Shown here: positions 12,501-22,442 of the stretch, piece after piece | How the letters are laid out: each line of letters begins with the position of its first letter | Position numbering within the stretch: the first letter of the stretch is position 1 | Source: Nymphaea colorata | Taxonomy: Eukaryota > Streptophyta > Magnoliopsida > Nymphaeales > Nymphaeaceae | Length of the DNA stretch: 64,000 nucleotides | Reading direction: 5' to 3' | Assembly: GCF_008831285.2 (NCBI RefSeq) | Contig: NC_045147.1 | Coordinates: 8,216,334-8,280,333 of the forward strand | The notes under the pieces: generated by a model | Told to the model about the DNA's origin: nothing | The model's database searches: none | Seen by the model: the letters and a program-made list of their open reading frames with translations, nothing else | Position numbers and translations under genes: made by a program

Positions 12501-15500
12501 AAAGTTATGGTTAAGATAGAATACAAATTATTAAATAAGAGATATAAAAGCACAAAGTACAATCTTTCTGTCTCCAAGCTACGTGCTATACGTGCATCTC
12601 TGTCCAGCTATGTCGACATGGGTGTGGCACCCTTCCAGGCATGTTTGTGTGACATAGCTATGCAATTTGGTGCTTAGAAGGGAATATGGAATTAAAATTC
12701 CATTTAAAGACAAATCAGCAAGGAAGATAATTAAGGCATTAAATGTCTGAGAACAATCAAATTCATCCAAATTGAAGTTTCATACAAGTTGAAAACAAAA
12801 TCAAAAGAACATAAGCTTCAAAGGAAATAGAGAATTGCATTAAAGTACCAAAAGCAAAGGAGCATGTCCATTTTGCAACCCTTACAAGAAAGACTGGCAA
12901 GATGGATCCAGAATGCAAAAGGATTAGAGAATAAAGTAATGAAGCAGCTTTATAAAGTGAGAGAGTGACACTTTCTTCAAGGAGGTTAAGGGCATACCAT
13001 GTTCCCAATGAATTTGATCCACCTACAGGAATAACATATGGTTTTCTACCTTCACTTAGGAGCTTCTCCCTTAATAAATTCCCAAGGGTCTGGAAAATGA
13101 ATAAAAAGCAAGTTAAAGAAAGCATTATAACATTGGAACAGAAGATTTCAGGAAACAACATACAATTATACAAATAATTCTGATATGCTATTTCTTTTCA
13201 GTTTCTGAATGTTTCCCACATAATTCTTTAAATGGCATAAATCATAGTACAGCTCCTTTCATCGTCATGATGGTTATTGGAGGTCATCTCAATCTAGAAT
13301 CTCTCACATGACCAAGGGAAGAAGTTAGCCTCACCTCAAACTCTATGAGAAAAGCTAAAGACAGAGTTCACCTTCTCTTACCTCTATGCTTGGAAATAAA
13401 ACTCCTAATCCAAAAGGACTCAATGAAACACAAACACAGAAAACCACAGTTTCTTGCTCTTGAAATTCTTGAATCCAAGAGGTTATTTTCTTGAAGGGAG
13501 CAGCTTTAAACCTAACTAGAGATGACAATGTTATCAGGTCACAGAATTCACATGATATAAATCGAATGCATGTTCTCTAGGTTGTCCAAAACTGGATTCT
13601 TAAGTCCTAAGTCTAATGCATCATTCAACTAGTTTCAAGGTGTATCATGTTAGTTTCGTACAAAAATCACAATACCAGTAACATTGGCTTTTATGCAAAT
13701 CCCTAGTTAAATAGTTAGGATGCTAAAGAAGTTATGATCTCATAGAGATTATATGCATAATGGCCATAACTCTTCTATGTATATGCCAACACTGACTAAT
13801 TCAAGTAGCTATCATCCTTAATTGTAAACTGAGCAACTTACAACTGCAGTCACGAGGAAACTGAGTATAAGGTCAAGATTGACAAACGCAATACCTAAAA
13901 AATGAAGCCATTGTGCTTAGTTTATTATCAACCTAGCAAAGTGAAGCAACTGTAGTAGCCTGCATTAGCTTGGACAGGTCTTTATTTATCTAGTTTGAAT
14001 GCATGGTTTGTGTTACAAGGTGAACAGCCATAATGTTGGCTAATTATGACCGCTACCTAACCTACTACCTCAAGAGAGAGAACTCTCAGGGATTTGAGAT
14101 CCAAGGATCTGATATGGTATGATTTCGCTAATGTGAAAAGAGATAGACATTACATGCATGGTTGACTAAACTGAAGGCCTTGAAAACTAAGATCCATTTT
14201 GAGATCCCCATTTTGCTCCCTCGCACTGTCAAACATTGTCACAGATATTGCCATGTTTTTTAGATTATTGGCAGACATTTCAGCAGAAGAGGAAAACAAG
14301 AAACAGCAAAATGTCATGATCCTTTTTAAAAACATGGCTGGAAGTACTTTCATGATGTTACCGTGATATTTTTTTCCCTTTCCCAAGAACCCGTTGAGCC
14401 TTAATGCATTTTAAACCTTTTTTCCATTTTTTTCTTCTAATATTTTAAAATAACTTTGAATTTTTACAATGTTTTTGTAAGAAGTTATTTTAAAAATCGT
14501 AATTTCATAATTTTTATTATTTGTATATCTTTTTTAGTTTTTGAATTTTCAAAAAAAAAAAACACTTTCTGATGAATACCTGAAGAAAGTCTCGCTAATA
14601 AAAATTCAAAAAGGATAAGTAGCACAATGTTGTCAAACGGTCTCATCTAAGATGAGATGAGGGAGACACCGCTCTTAATCCAGATTTCCAGTTCTAAGGA
14701 TCTAAAGTCAGGTCAAACAAGAGGTATCAATCACCTCCTCAGGTCCATATGAATCAGGAGCTTTTCCTTTTAAATTTCTTTTCCCAAGTTGGAAAAATAA
14801 ATGACAGGCATTTTCATGCACACAGACAAAATAAATATCAAAAACGCATATAGAATATTCAGATAATTAAATATCATTGATTATAAAATTGCAAAACAAA
14901 CACTATTCAGCAGAAAAGCATTTGGGACTTTAGGAGTTACAGACCACACTGCCTATCTTCGCATACTCTTCCTTAGAGACCAGATCAATATGGGCCCCCA
15001 CCATCCGTTCAACAAGAAGGTTTCCAGTCAGACCAGGGTCCTGCTCCACTAGAGCCTACATCATACACGAGCATCACTGTTCAAATTGGTGTAAGAAACA
15101 AACCAGAAAAAGAAGAAAATAAACACCAAAAAGAACTATAACGGAGAGAGATACAAACAGAGATCAAAACTAGGTACCCAGTTAGAATGCAAGACAACTA
15201 AAAGATGCAACTGAGACACAACCATTTCGATTATAAGCATAGAAAACACCGAACATTTCGCGAAAGAGGAAAACGACGACCTTGGAAGTGCGCAATATCA
15301 GATAAGAGTCGAGGCCTAAGTATCTCGAAGCAACGGCAGTTGCGCGACAGTGATTGCTCTGGATTCCGCCAATGGTAATAATACAGTCTGCTTCTTTCTC
15401 CTTTGCATCAGCCAACAAGAACTCCAGTTTCCTGACTTTGTTTCCACTCAATTGCATTCCAGAAAGATCGTCCCTCTGTAAAACTCAGATTGTAAACAAG

Positions 15501-16077
15501 TACACCCAAATTCAAACTCCTGCCCACTGATACCACTTTAAGAGCGATTACCTTAATCCATACTTCAGTGTCCTTTGGCAATCCTGGAAGATGCCATTTG
15601 TGAATTGGTGTAGGTAACTAGCCAAAACCCAGAAGAAGAATAAATCTCACAAAGACAGTAACATTTATGAATGAAAGGGACGAAGACAAAAATTATAAAG
15701 AAAATAGAAAGTTGGTATGTCGTCCATAGTCTTGAGAGGTAGAACCTATCTCACCTTATAAACAAATTCGTGAAAAAAATGAAAAAAAATAATACTTGTG
15801 TAATTTGAGAAAATAAACAGTCGAAAGAGTGAGAACGAATTTTTACATGCCCAAGAGAATAGGTGTGCGACGGCATCGGATTCAGATGTGTGGCCCAACT
15901 TGGAGGACTGTAGACCTTTCTTGTGAAGAATCCACCAACTATTTCCATGGTGGTCTGTTGGGTATCGTTTCCCTGGACTAATAAGTTGCTAATTCTTCGA
16001 TTGAGAAGCGAGGGAGATGCAAACATAGGGGAAAGAGAGAGTGAGAGAAGAGAAATGGTTAGACGAAAGGGCTGCAC
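537..16077 (-). CDS. DCD: D-cysteine desulfhydrase (PLP-dependent), 5' eight exons, C-terminus off the window
   Basis: The family breaks D-cysteine into pyruvate, H2S and ammonia in plant mitochondria and belongs to the PLP fold-type II / ACC deaminase group. Exons on the minus strand: 16077-15847, 15617-15552, 15475-15281, 15055-14945, 13089-12998, 12050-11958, 796-739, 650-537. All introns are GT-AG and the phases join without a break to give 320 residues. Landmarks are YSPPSWA near residue 56, the PLP-lysine motif SGNKVRKLE (Lys 112), [42 protein letters not shown] and [11 protein letters not shown]. About 80 C-terminal residues of a roughly 400-residue family protein are missing at the left edge. 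The first Met (16077) is followed by a Ser/Leu/Arg-rich stretch that could be a mitochondrial presequence; a second Met at residue 44 is an alternative start. The exon 4 end could be 14948 instead of 14945. Intron 6 carries two nested copia elements in the same direction as the gene. Confidence 0.93.
797..1609 (-). other. Native part of intron 6, 3' side of the copia insertion
   Basis: Together with 11,759-11,957 this makes about 1.0 kb of original intron 6. The acceptor is a TAG directly before exon 7 (796). No coding or RNA feature was recognised. Confidence 0.7.
1615..1795 (-). repeat. 3' LTR of outer copia element
   Basis: 181 bp, matching 11573-11753. It begins with a (GA)n stretch and contains a perfect 12-bp stem with a 4-base loop (1664-1675 and 1680-1691) followed by TTAGGG, a telomere-like hexamer. 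On the minus strand it would supply the poly(A) signal of the element inside the host intron. Confidence 0.95.
1796..1806 (-). other. Polypurine tract of outer copia element
   Basis: On the minus strand this reads TTGAGGGGGAG directly before the 3' LTR, the usual plus-strand primer. It overlaps the gag-pol stop codon by a few bases. Confidence 0.9.
1803..4009 (-). pseudogene. Outer copia pol, 3' half: integrase C-terminus, reverse transcriptase, RNase H
   Basis: This is the continuation of the gag-pol frame at 8,824-10,854, separated from it by the nested element. Reading leftwards it carries the end of the integrase core, the GKGY-like C-terminal part ([20 protein letters not shown]), a Ser/Pro-rich linker, the RT_copia domain ([39 protein letters not shown], catalytic YVDD encoded at 2756-2745) and RNase H ([33 protein letters not shown]). 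No internal stop or frameshift is seen; the stop lies at the polypurine tract. It is counted as broken only because the nested insertion cut off its start. Confidence 0.93.
4010..4293 (-). repeat. 3' LTR of nested copia element
   Basis: 284 bp, matching 8540-8823 except for G at 4062. Its first bases on the minus strand (TGTTAA) supply the stop codon of the RT/RNase H frame. It contains the short palindrome-rich GGTACC/GGCC segment near 4220-4250. Confidence 0.95.
4288..5027 (-). pseudogene. Nested copia: RT C-terminal end and RNase H
   Basis: The open minus-strand frame shows [33 protein letters not shown], the RNase H motifs [40 protein letters not shown] and [10 protein letters not shown], then stops within the LTR. 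The upstream part of RT (fingers, palm and YVDD) is not attached; at about 5,015-5,030 homology ends and the inverted block begins. An ORF runs on to 5283, but that part is the antisense of the inverted block. Confidence 0.9.
5028..7645 (+). pseudogene. Inverted block of nested copia: gag end, protease, integrase, RT start
   Basis: A long open plus-strand frame, opposite to the element's own LTRs, PBS and ends. In order: end of Gag (RTFLFLGGL), CCHC knuckle [14 protein letters not shown] at residues 76-89 of the frame from 5044, aspartic protease VDSGATHH (Asp codon at 5578), zinc-binding pre-integrase ([16 protein letters not shown]), integrase core ([24 protein letters not shown]), integrase C-terminus ([11 protein letters not shown]), then RT ([36 protein letters not shown]). 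Near 7,645 homology to RT stops and the sequence becomes the reverse complement of gag. No stop interrupts the roughly 870 codons, so the inversion is young. The track frame runs on to 8214, but only as antisense of gag. Confidence 0.93.
7646..8157 (-). pseudogene. Nested copia gag, N-terminal part with a nonsense codon
   Basis: Starts at ATG 8157 and reads minus through a typical copia Gag start ([19 protein letters not shown]). A TGA at 7833-7831 interrupts the frame after 108 residues; the same frame then continues ([42 protein letters not shown]) to about 7646, where it meets the inversion breakpoint. Same-frame continuation shows a single nonsense change rather than a frameshift. Confidence 0.85.
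8158..8526 (-). other. GC-rich leader of nested copia element
   Basis: Between PBS and gag start lies a strongly GC-rich, GGC/GCC-repeat region, in sharp contrast to the AT-rich surroundings. It contains repeated units of the type GCTGGATCGTC(C/T)GACGGCGG. Short ORFs of Pro/Arg/Gly-rich composition on both strands are by-products of this composition. Confidence 0.75.
8527..8539 (-). other. Primer-binding site of nested copia element
   Basis: On the minus strand this reads TGGTATCAGAGCC, complementary to the 3' end of initiator methionine tRNA, directly after the 5' LTR. Confidence 0.93.
8540..8823 (-). repeat. 5' LTR of nested copia element
   Basis: 284 bp, matching 4010-4293 with one visible difference (A at 8592). 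As the 5' LTR it would hold the element's promoter. Confidence 0.95.
8824..10854 (-). pseudogene. Outer copia gag-pol, 5' half: Gag, protease, integrase (split by nested element)
   Basis: Open frame from ATG 10854. Residue positions: Gag domain about 20-215, Gly/Arg-rich stretch 225-250, CCHC knuckle [14 protein letters not shown] 251-264, Ser-rich linker, protease [10 protein letters not shown] with Asp 368, pre-integrase zinc domain (WHLRLGH 495-501, CDACQLGKH 522-530), integrase catalytic residues Asp 553 (HVDVWG), Asp 616 (IRTDNA) and Glu 652 (NGVAERK). The frame runs to the insertion point of the nested element just after the catalytic Glu and resumes at 4009. No premature stop is seen in 678 codons. 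Confidence 0.93.
10855..11560 (-). other. Leader (untranslated) region of outer copia element
   Basis: Non-coding sequence between PBS and gag start, with short repeated phrases such as CCCAACGACTGAAGACTG (twice around 10,953-11,001) and CTCACGCAGC (twice). No ORF of note. Confidence 0.7.
11561..11572 (-). other. Primer-binding site of outer copia element
   Basis: Reads TGGTATCAGAGC on the minus strand, complementary to initiator-Met tRNA, and touches the LTR without a spacer. Confidence 0.93.
11573..11753 (-). repeat. 5' LTR of outer copia element
   Basis: 181 bp; no difference from 1615-1795 was seen by eye. It is followed by the GCATC target duplication (11754-11758). The hairpin copy lies at 11622-11633 and 11638-11649. 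Confidence 0.95.
12051..12997 (-). other. Intron 5 of the D-cysteine desulfhydrase gene
   Basis: 947 bp with canonical ends. It holds a short imperfect foldback at about 12,607-12,660 (arms AGCTATGTC and GACATAGCT), of the type seen in small MITE-like insertions. Otherwise AT-rich and without features. Confidence 0.7.
13090..14944 (-). other. Intron 4 of the D-cysteine desulfhydrase gene
   Basis: About 1.85 kb with GT (after 14945) and CAG ends. It contains a very AT-rich stretch at about 14,400-14,570. No coding or repeat feature is recognised. Confidence 0.7.
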
Positions 16078-17140
16078 TGCAAGTCTGCAACTGAGCGTTG
16101 TGGGTTGGTGGTCAGTTATTAGGCTTGGTAACGAAGTTGGAAAGCACTGAACGTAGAAGCCGACTATCGCCTAATTTATAAGATAGTTGTTCCAAAATAT
16201 AAACTATGGTAAGTTATAAAATCCTATTTCACTAACGAGATATGGCCTCCAAAGTCAGAACTGGATCCGAATTTGAACGTGCAAAATATAAAGAGATGAA
16301 CTTGAATTCTTTACTTGTAATAGTAACCAGACTAGATACTTAATGAAACTGAATATCCTCCATATATGAAAGGAAAATGAGTGTGAAATTCAACATTTCT
16401 AATCAAATGTAACTAATACAGTGCGAATTTGAATAATGTAAAAATAATATGAACCCGTGAGACTAGTAAAAAAATTTTATTGACAAATTTGTTCAGGAGA
16501 AGGAAGTTTGAAGCTCAAAAAACGTCTCTTGAGCCTTGGCAAATTATAGTAAGTATAGCCTGAAAGTCTTGGCTTATTAGATCGGGCTAGTGGCCAATAG
16601 GCAGCTGGTCATTGGCTTGAGTGGTTTGCCCTTTATATAAGCTTCAGAAAGGACAGGTCATGAGGGCACTAAGCGGGTTAGATACACACCCTTGATGTAG
16701 GAAAAAGAAATGCATGTTAGTTATCTATCTGGGTACATGTCAAATTGGCGACTAGAATTGATAAACAAGAATGCCCCAAAAAGAAAAGCATGAATTATGG
16801 TGTCAGTTTGTATTTTTAGGTCGTTATGACCAATATAGTCCTCTGAGCAGCAAAGAATTTCAAATAAGCATAGTGTGAAAGCCATCAGCCAGAGAGTAGC
16901 AAGAGTGAGCAGATGGAGACATTATCGTTTGAGAAGGAGTGAGAGCTAGTGGATGGAGACATTATCGATTGGAGAAGAGGTATTGGAGACATTAAAGGTC
17001 GTCAGTTAGAGCAGAGTGAGTGGAGTCATCAAGCAAGAGGGAGTGGAGGTGGAAATGGTTGTCTGTCGGAGTAGACGGAACAGATTCCACTAGGTAGAGA
17101 AAGCATCGACAGTGATAGATCAAGATGGTTTCATCCAGGT
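16078..17140. other. Upstream region of the D-cysteine desulfhydrase gene
   Basis: It should contain the promoter and 5' UTR of the minus-strand gene. The 16,020-16,150 part is purine-rich, but no TATA box can be assigned with confidence. From about 16,900 short GGAGACATTA phrases recur and lead into the repeat block that follows. Confidence 0.4.
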
Positions 17141-17149
17141 TGATTTTTA

Positions 17150-17830
17150 GCCCCTTTCATTATCTTAGACGCTATAGCACGTGTTATGGAACACAATAGA
17201 CTAGACAGTTTCAACAAGGTAGGTTTCCTGCACCTTTCATTATCTTAGATGCTATAGCATGTGTTATCAAAGACAATATAGCATGAAGTTTTAGCAAGGT
17301 AGGTTATTCACGCCTTTCGTTATCTTAGAAACTATAGCATGTGTTAGCAAAGACAATATAGTAGGCCGTTTCCACAAGATTGGTTTCCCACTCCTTTCAT
17401 TATCTTAGACACTATAGTAGTATCTGTAAATTTTGTTTCTTGCCTCTTTTGTTACCATAGACACTGTATAGCGCACTATTGAGGACAGCATAGCAAGCGG
17501 TCCCCATAAGGTTGGTTTCTCATCTTTTTTGTCACCTTAGATATATAGCATATGTTATCGAAGACAACATAGCATATGGTTGCTGCAAGGTTGGTCCCAC
17601 CCCTTTCGTTACCTTAGACGCTATAAAACGCATTATCTAAGACAACAAAACAAGCAGTCTCTACAAGGTTGGTTTTCACACCTTTCATTATCTTAGATGC
17701 TATAATAGCGTGCATTATCGAAGACAAGAAAGCAAGTGTTTTCTGCAAGGTTGGTTCCTCCTCCTCCCTTTCGTTATTTTATATGTTATAGCACACGTTA
17801 TCGAAGATATTAACATATTATCTCATGGCT
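17150..17830. repeat. Degenerate tandem repeat, about 70-90-bp unit, about nine copies
   Basis: Each unit carries a core like CTTTCATTATCTTAGACGCT followed by ATAGCACGTGTTATCGAAGACA and then a CAAGGTTGGTTTC segment. Cores recur near 17,160, 17,250, 17,325, 17,405, 17,453, 17,543, 17,612, 17,690 and 17,777. Copies are diverged and spacing varies, so the array is old. It could be subterminal repeat sequence of a DNA transposon. Confidence 0.8.
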
Positions 17831-18020
17831 TTTACTTTCCACATGTTGACTATGTCTACTTCATCAAGCTACGCGGAAGAGTATCACACTGAGCATCTGT
17901 TGATGTGAAGTTAAACAGTATGTTGGACCAAATAGAGAGAGCTTGGTAACAGATGGATTGGTCGGTGTGACCAATCAGTTGGCATAACCAATAGAGGGTA
18001 GGACAGCTGAAGCTGCCATT

Positions 18021-18452
18021 ATGGTGGAGGTGGAAAAGGAAAATAGTGAGGAAAATCAAAATGAGGAGGAGCAACTCATGAAAGCAGATGAAAAGAATAG
18101 TATGAAGGGGGAGGAGGGACGTGAAATTATAAAGGAGAATCAATTTATTGGAGTGTTGGAAGGAGGAGAAGATGAAATGCAAGGAGGAGCAGTAGCAGAC
18201 AATGAGAACAAAGCATTTGCAGGGGGAGTAAAGGAAGAAAATATGCATCCAACAATGGAAGGGGTGGATGGTACGTCCGTGACCAGAGAACAAGTAGAAG
18301 GAGAAGTTGTAGAAAAGCAACAGGACGATGATGTGCAAAAGGAAGCTACACCGAAAAGGCAAAGAAAAGCAAAGCAGCCTAATGTTGAAGTGGGAGAGGA
18401 AGGTGGGAAGAAAAGGTGGCATATATATGACATCAATGTAAGTAATCTATGA
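18021..18452 (+). CDS. Glu/Lys-rich ORF of 143 codons, not recognised
   Basis: The predicted product is strongly acidic and charged (many Glu, Lys, Gln and Gly residues), with a basic patch PKRQRKAKQP near its end. It has no recognisable domain. It lies just upstream of a broken plant-mobile-domain remnant and between two repeat arrays, so it is more likely part of a transposon-derived reading frame than a host gene. The antisense ORFs here are mirror images of its composition. Confidence 0.3.
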   Translation: MVEVEKENSEENQNEEEQLMKADEKNSMKGEEGREIIKENQFIGVLEGGEDEMQGGAVADNENKAFAGGVKEENMHPTMEGVDGTSVTREQVEGEVVEKQQDDDVQKEATPKRQRKAKQPNVEVGEEGGKKRWHIYDINVSNL

Positions 18453-18599
18453 CGTTCATCTTGTTGTCGGATAATAGATGTTTATTCAATAATATGTAAT
18501 TAAAGTTTCTGTGTTTAATAGTGTCTTTGACAAATGATATAGTGCTATAGAAATGTGGACACTGCTGATGGCGGTCTATCATCGAATGTTATGAAATGC

Positions 18600-18960
18600 T
18601 CTCGAACTTTCAAAAAGAGAACTTGGAGAAAATGAAATTCAAGGGGCTGCTGGCTCATGGCTCTTTGGATATCCAGTGCGGCCCTTGTACGCTCTCACCT
18701 AAAAGTGGGACCCTTGGACAAACACATTAATGTTCTTTGGATTCGAGATGATGATTGCACTAGAAGATGTTGCATGACTGTTTGATATGAACATTCATGG
18801 AAAACCTATATGTAAGAGATACAGCTATATCTTGAGAGGAAAGAACAACAATTTTCTAGGTTTGATAGAGTTCGAGCTCAAAAATGTTGTTGGCTTCAAG
18901 GGAAAGTTGATGTCGATCAAGGTCACAATGCTACAAAATAAAGGGTGGCATGTATAACAT
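18600..18960 (+). pseudogene. Plant mobile domain (PMD/MAIN-like) remnant
   Basis: A plus-strand frame around 18,706-18,960 reads KWDPWTNT, then FEMMIALEDVA, a TGA at 18775-18777, and MNIHGKPI. This matches the conserved pattern of the plant mobile domain (W-P-T-H-T-F, then T-LEDVA-LLGLP-DG-P). The preceding ALVRS segment at about 18,680-18,700 is in another frame, so at least one frameshift and one stop break it. PMD proteins occur both in host genes (MAIN, MAIL1) and inside transposons; the surrounding repeats favour a transposon origin. Confidence 0.55.
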
Positions 18961-19288
18961 GATGCATCGTCACAAGAAGCGGACCAAACATTGAAGTGCT
19001 TTATTCTTTATTTATTTGTTTTTTGTCTATTTAGTGACCATTTAGGCTAAGAATAAGCTGGTGCTACATCCAATTCTTGAAAGATTTAGACCAGGTATCT
19101 ATCTATGAATGATGGCATCTGTGATTGCGTATTTATACATCTAGCTAGAGTAATTGAAAAGCAGGGTTGCATCCGTGAGAGGATTTTAGTTGTTGATATA
19201 TGTATAGATAGTGTTTTCATGAAGTTATTTTATTGCAAACAAGACTGTCGCATGTAGTGTCTTTACTTGCACTGTAGTTCCAAATGTA

Positions 19289-19412
19289 GGAGCACTTGTC
19301 ATCTCTTAGACGGACTATGAACCGCCATTTCTGAAGGAATGACCAGTTCATCCAGGAGCAATTGTCATCTCTTAGACGGACTATGAAACAGCCATTTCTG
19401 AAGGTATGACCA
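19289..19412. repeat. 66-bp tandem duplication
   Basis: Two adjacent copies beginning GGAGCA(C/A)TTGTCATCTC at 19,289 and 19,355, with a few differences (ACCGCC versus AACAGCC). Confidence 0.85.
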
Positions 19413-20439
19413 GTTCAAGCAATGTGGAGAGGTATCAGTCTAGAGATTACTATGATACAGATGTATCCAATCAATCTTATTAAATTTTTAGATGGATTGG
19501 GTGTATTATGTTTAGCAAATAGTTTCTAATAGTTTGCTTGATAAGGATGGTGGAATACTTATAAACTATGTATTATTCTATCTATGTGTAGGCACAAATT
19601 AGAGCATACCGCTTCCTTAAAGAAAAGAGATAGAGTGGAATATCATAAAAGTGCATGAGCTGTTGTGCATAGATGTCAGGCTGTTCTGCATGAACAAGGT
19701 AAAAATATAGCATGACAGTTGAGTTCTCATGCAGCGTTGTCTGGACATAATCGATTTCGCAACCACCCTACCCCTACACAAGAGTAAGCAACAAAACAGC
19801 TTCCAAGACTAGAGTTAACTGAAAATCAATGTTTAAGAAGAAACACCATAACTGATCTCACAATGGCGAGATGATTGTTGTGTATGACGGTGATGGGGTT
19901 TGCAACAATGTACTATGAGTAGTATTTGGATGTAGTGTACGAGAGCTCAAACCAGTTTGGATGAGTGGTCCCCACCATGATGGTCGTTAGCAGCATCAAG
20001 AACCTCCTCGCCACTGCCACCATCTGCACTTGCAAAGACTTCCCCACCTTGATCACCATCTACACTTGTCGAAGCCTGTCCACCTCAATCATCATCCACA
20101 GATACACACAACCTATCCCATCATCATCAACGTCACCATCATAGACACCAACTTCGGTGGAGGTGCATGGTTGGAGGGAAATGCGTAGCAAGCAAGCGCA
20201 AAAACATTTTGGTAGGGAGATATGTAGCAAGTGAGCCCACAAGCATGCCTAGACTCCAGCCCAACGTCCACTACTTGAGAGGGAAGACAAATTATTAGTA
20301 GCAATAGATATTCTGATTAAGCATATTTTTGTGTTGACTCACAAAATTGACACATTGAATCAGAATATGTCAAAATCAAAATGCAAAAAATAAGACGACT
20401 TTCAATAAATGTATCTTATTGATAATTATTGCATTCAGT
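19413..20439. other. Intervening sequence without recognised genes
   Basis: Short ORFs only. Around 19,985-20,110 there is a low-complexity run of CACCAT/CATCACC-type triplets. I see nothing that supports a gene. Confidence 0.5.
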
Positions 20440-21020
20440 GGTATGGTATGAGATAATGAAAATGGTGTGAGATAACTTATATCTATTAATAGTATGAAAT
20501 AACAACTATCTACAAATGGTAAGGATTGTCTGGTAATAGTGTGAGATAACAAATGTCAGTTAATAGTGTGAGATAACAAATGTCAGTTAATGGTGTGAGA
20601 TAAGGACCGTCTATTAATGGTTTGAGATAAGGACCATCCATTAATCGTGTAAGATAGTCTATTAATGGTGCAAGATAAAAGAACGTCTCTTAGTTGTGTG
20701 AGATAATAAATGTTTGTTAATGGTGTGAGATAATGATCGTTTGCCAAAGAAGTAAGCTAACTACTACTTGTTAGGGTGTGTGATAATAACATAGTGACTG
20801 TTTATTAATAGTCTAAAATAACAATTGTTTGTTAATGTTGTAAGATAATGACGGTCTAGTAATAAAAAATTCTTATGTGTTGAATACTTTATATTTGTTG
20901 TGTGCACAAGGTTGATATGAGATGACAACTCTCCGTTATTGGTGTGAGAGAAGGAACATATGTTAATGATATGAAATAAAGACCGTTTGTTAATGGTGTG
21001 AGATAATGACTATCTATTAC
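20440..21020. repeat. Minisatellite, about 31-36-bp unit, about 15-17 copies
   Basis: The unit has the core TTAATGGTGTGAGATAA followed by a variable segment such as GGACCGTCTA or CAAATGTCAG. Copies at 20,540-20,600 are nearly identical; the outer ones are diverged. Confidence 0.85.
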
Positions 21021-22440
21021 CATTTAACTTTCAAAGACTACAAAAATGTGTAAGAACAATTTGGTTAGACACAAAATGCAATGTTCATGCCATTGCCTTT
21101 CTTCTTCTTCTTCTTCATGCACGTTTAATTTCCCACGCTAGATGTAATGTAGTTCACCAAGTCTTCATATATCTGTTTTATGAGATATGGTATATCATCT
21201 TATAAAGAAAACAACATTATGTTTGTAAACAAGAAACCAATATCCTAAATGAAATATGTGATGTTTATTTGCTACCTATACCATCAAAAGCCAGTTTCCT
21301 ACTATTGTAGATTGCTTCTATGTACTTGATGATACATACGCCACAATTGCATGCATTGTTTTAGAGGAGAGCATCCTTATTATGAGAAAGCACCACTGGC
21401 CATGTTGATCTCACACTCACTCTTTAAGAATTCTTTCACGAAACATCAATTATTGGTCCATGTATTTCTTATAGATATGTAGTATAAGTAAACATTGTTC
21501 TCCATGTCGAGCATGTAAAATACCTAATGATGGCGTTCTTCCTATAACATAAGAAGCATGACCTGCAGTAAACAATGTTAAACTTGAGTAGAGAGTGAAC
21601 AGATTAGAATGCATTTGTTGGTAATCAGTTGAATACAAACCACTTCAAATGAGCAGAACAGATCGAGGTCAACAAGCATCTTTCTAGCATGCACTACGAC
21701 AATCAAAGTAAAAATTTTATGGAGTGTTTGCGAACTAGCAGATTTCATAAGTTGAGTCTTAAAGGACGGTGGAGATTTGGAAGTTTTATGGAGACAGCTT
21801 TACTTTAGGTGTCGGATGATCCGGCTCCCACCAGCTAAACTGTAGTTGTCGGTGGTTTCCTTTTGATGGTTGTGTTGCTCGTCATCTTTGTGCTTATGGT
21901 ACGTGACAAAGTAAAAATTGTTTCACATCTTGGTCAGAAAAATGAAATTGGTTCAATGATTTTCCTTGTGACTACCAAAAGGTAGGTCATTTAAGTTTCC
22001 GTATCTACCTCAATGGAAAAGAAAAACTTTTAATGAGTTTGGTTCGGTTAAACTCGAGCCAACTCGAGCTCAAGCTAAGTAAACTCGAGATCCCCCGAGC
22101 TCGAGCTTTAGGGGGAATTTAATGTCTTAATTTTGGAATCATAATTCCACCCCTTATGGTTCTAGAATTTTGATTTTGGAATGAATATATAATTTCAGAA
22201 TCTAAATTCTTTGCTTCATAACACAATTTCCATTTTTAAAGAATGAGAAATTGATTGTTACATTCCATTGATTTAGGTTTGCAGACTCGAGCTTGAAGAG
22301 ACATGGGTTTAGTAGTTATTGCGGGAACCGGACAAACGTGCTTTTGTTCCGCCGTTCCGGGGTTATCAAACGACTACCATGTGAGTGAACACATAACGCT
22401 TTCTCCTTCCCCGACCGAGTTCCGACAGAGACGGAGAGCG
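21021..22440. other. Intergenic region upstream of the thioesterase gene
   Basis: No gene-like ORF. A short CTCGAG/GAGCTCGAG-rich piece at about 22,040-22,115 resembles the internal sequence of the hAT-like element at 48,227-48,737 and may be a relic of the same family. The thioesterase promoter must lie near the right end. Confidence 0.45.
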
Positions 22441-22442
22441 AG

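Noticed and set aside
20440-21020. Regularly spaced repeats that might suggest a CRISPR array
   Set aside because: Repeats are degenerate, spacers are themselves related, and the surroundings are plant DNA.
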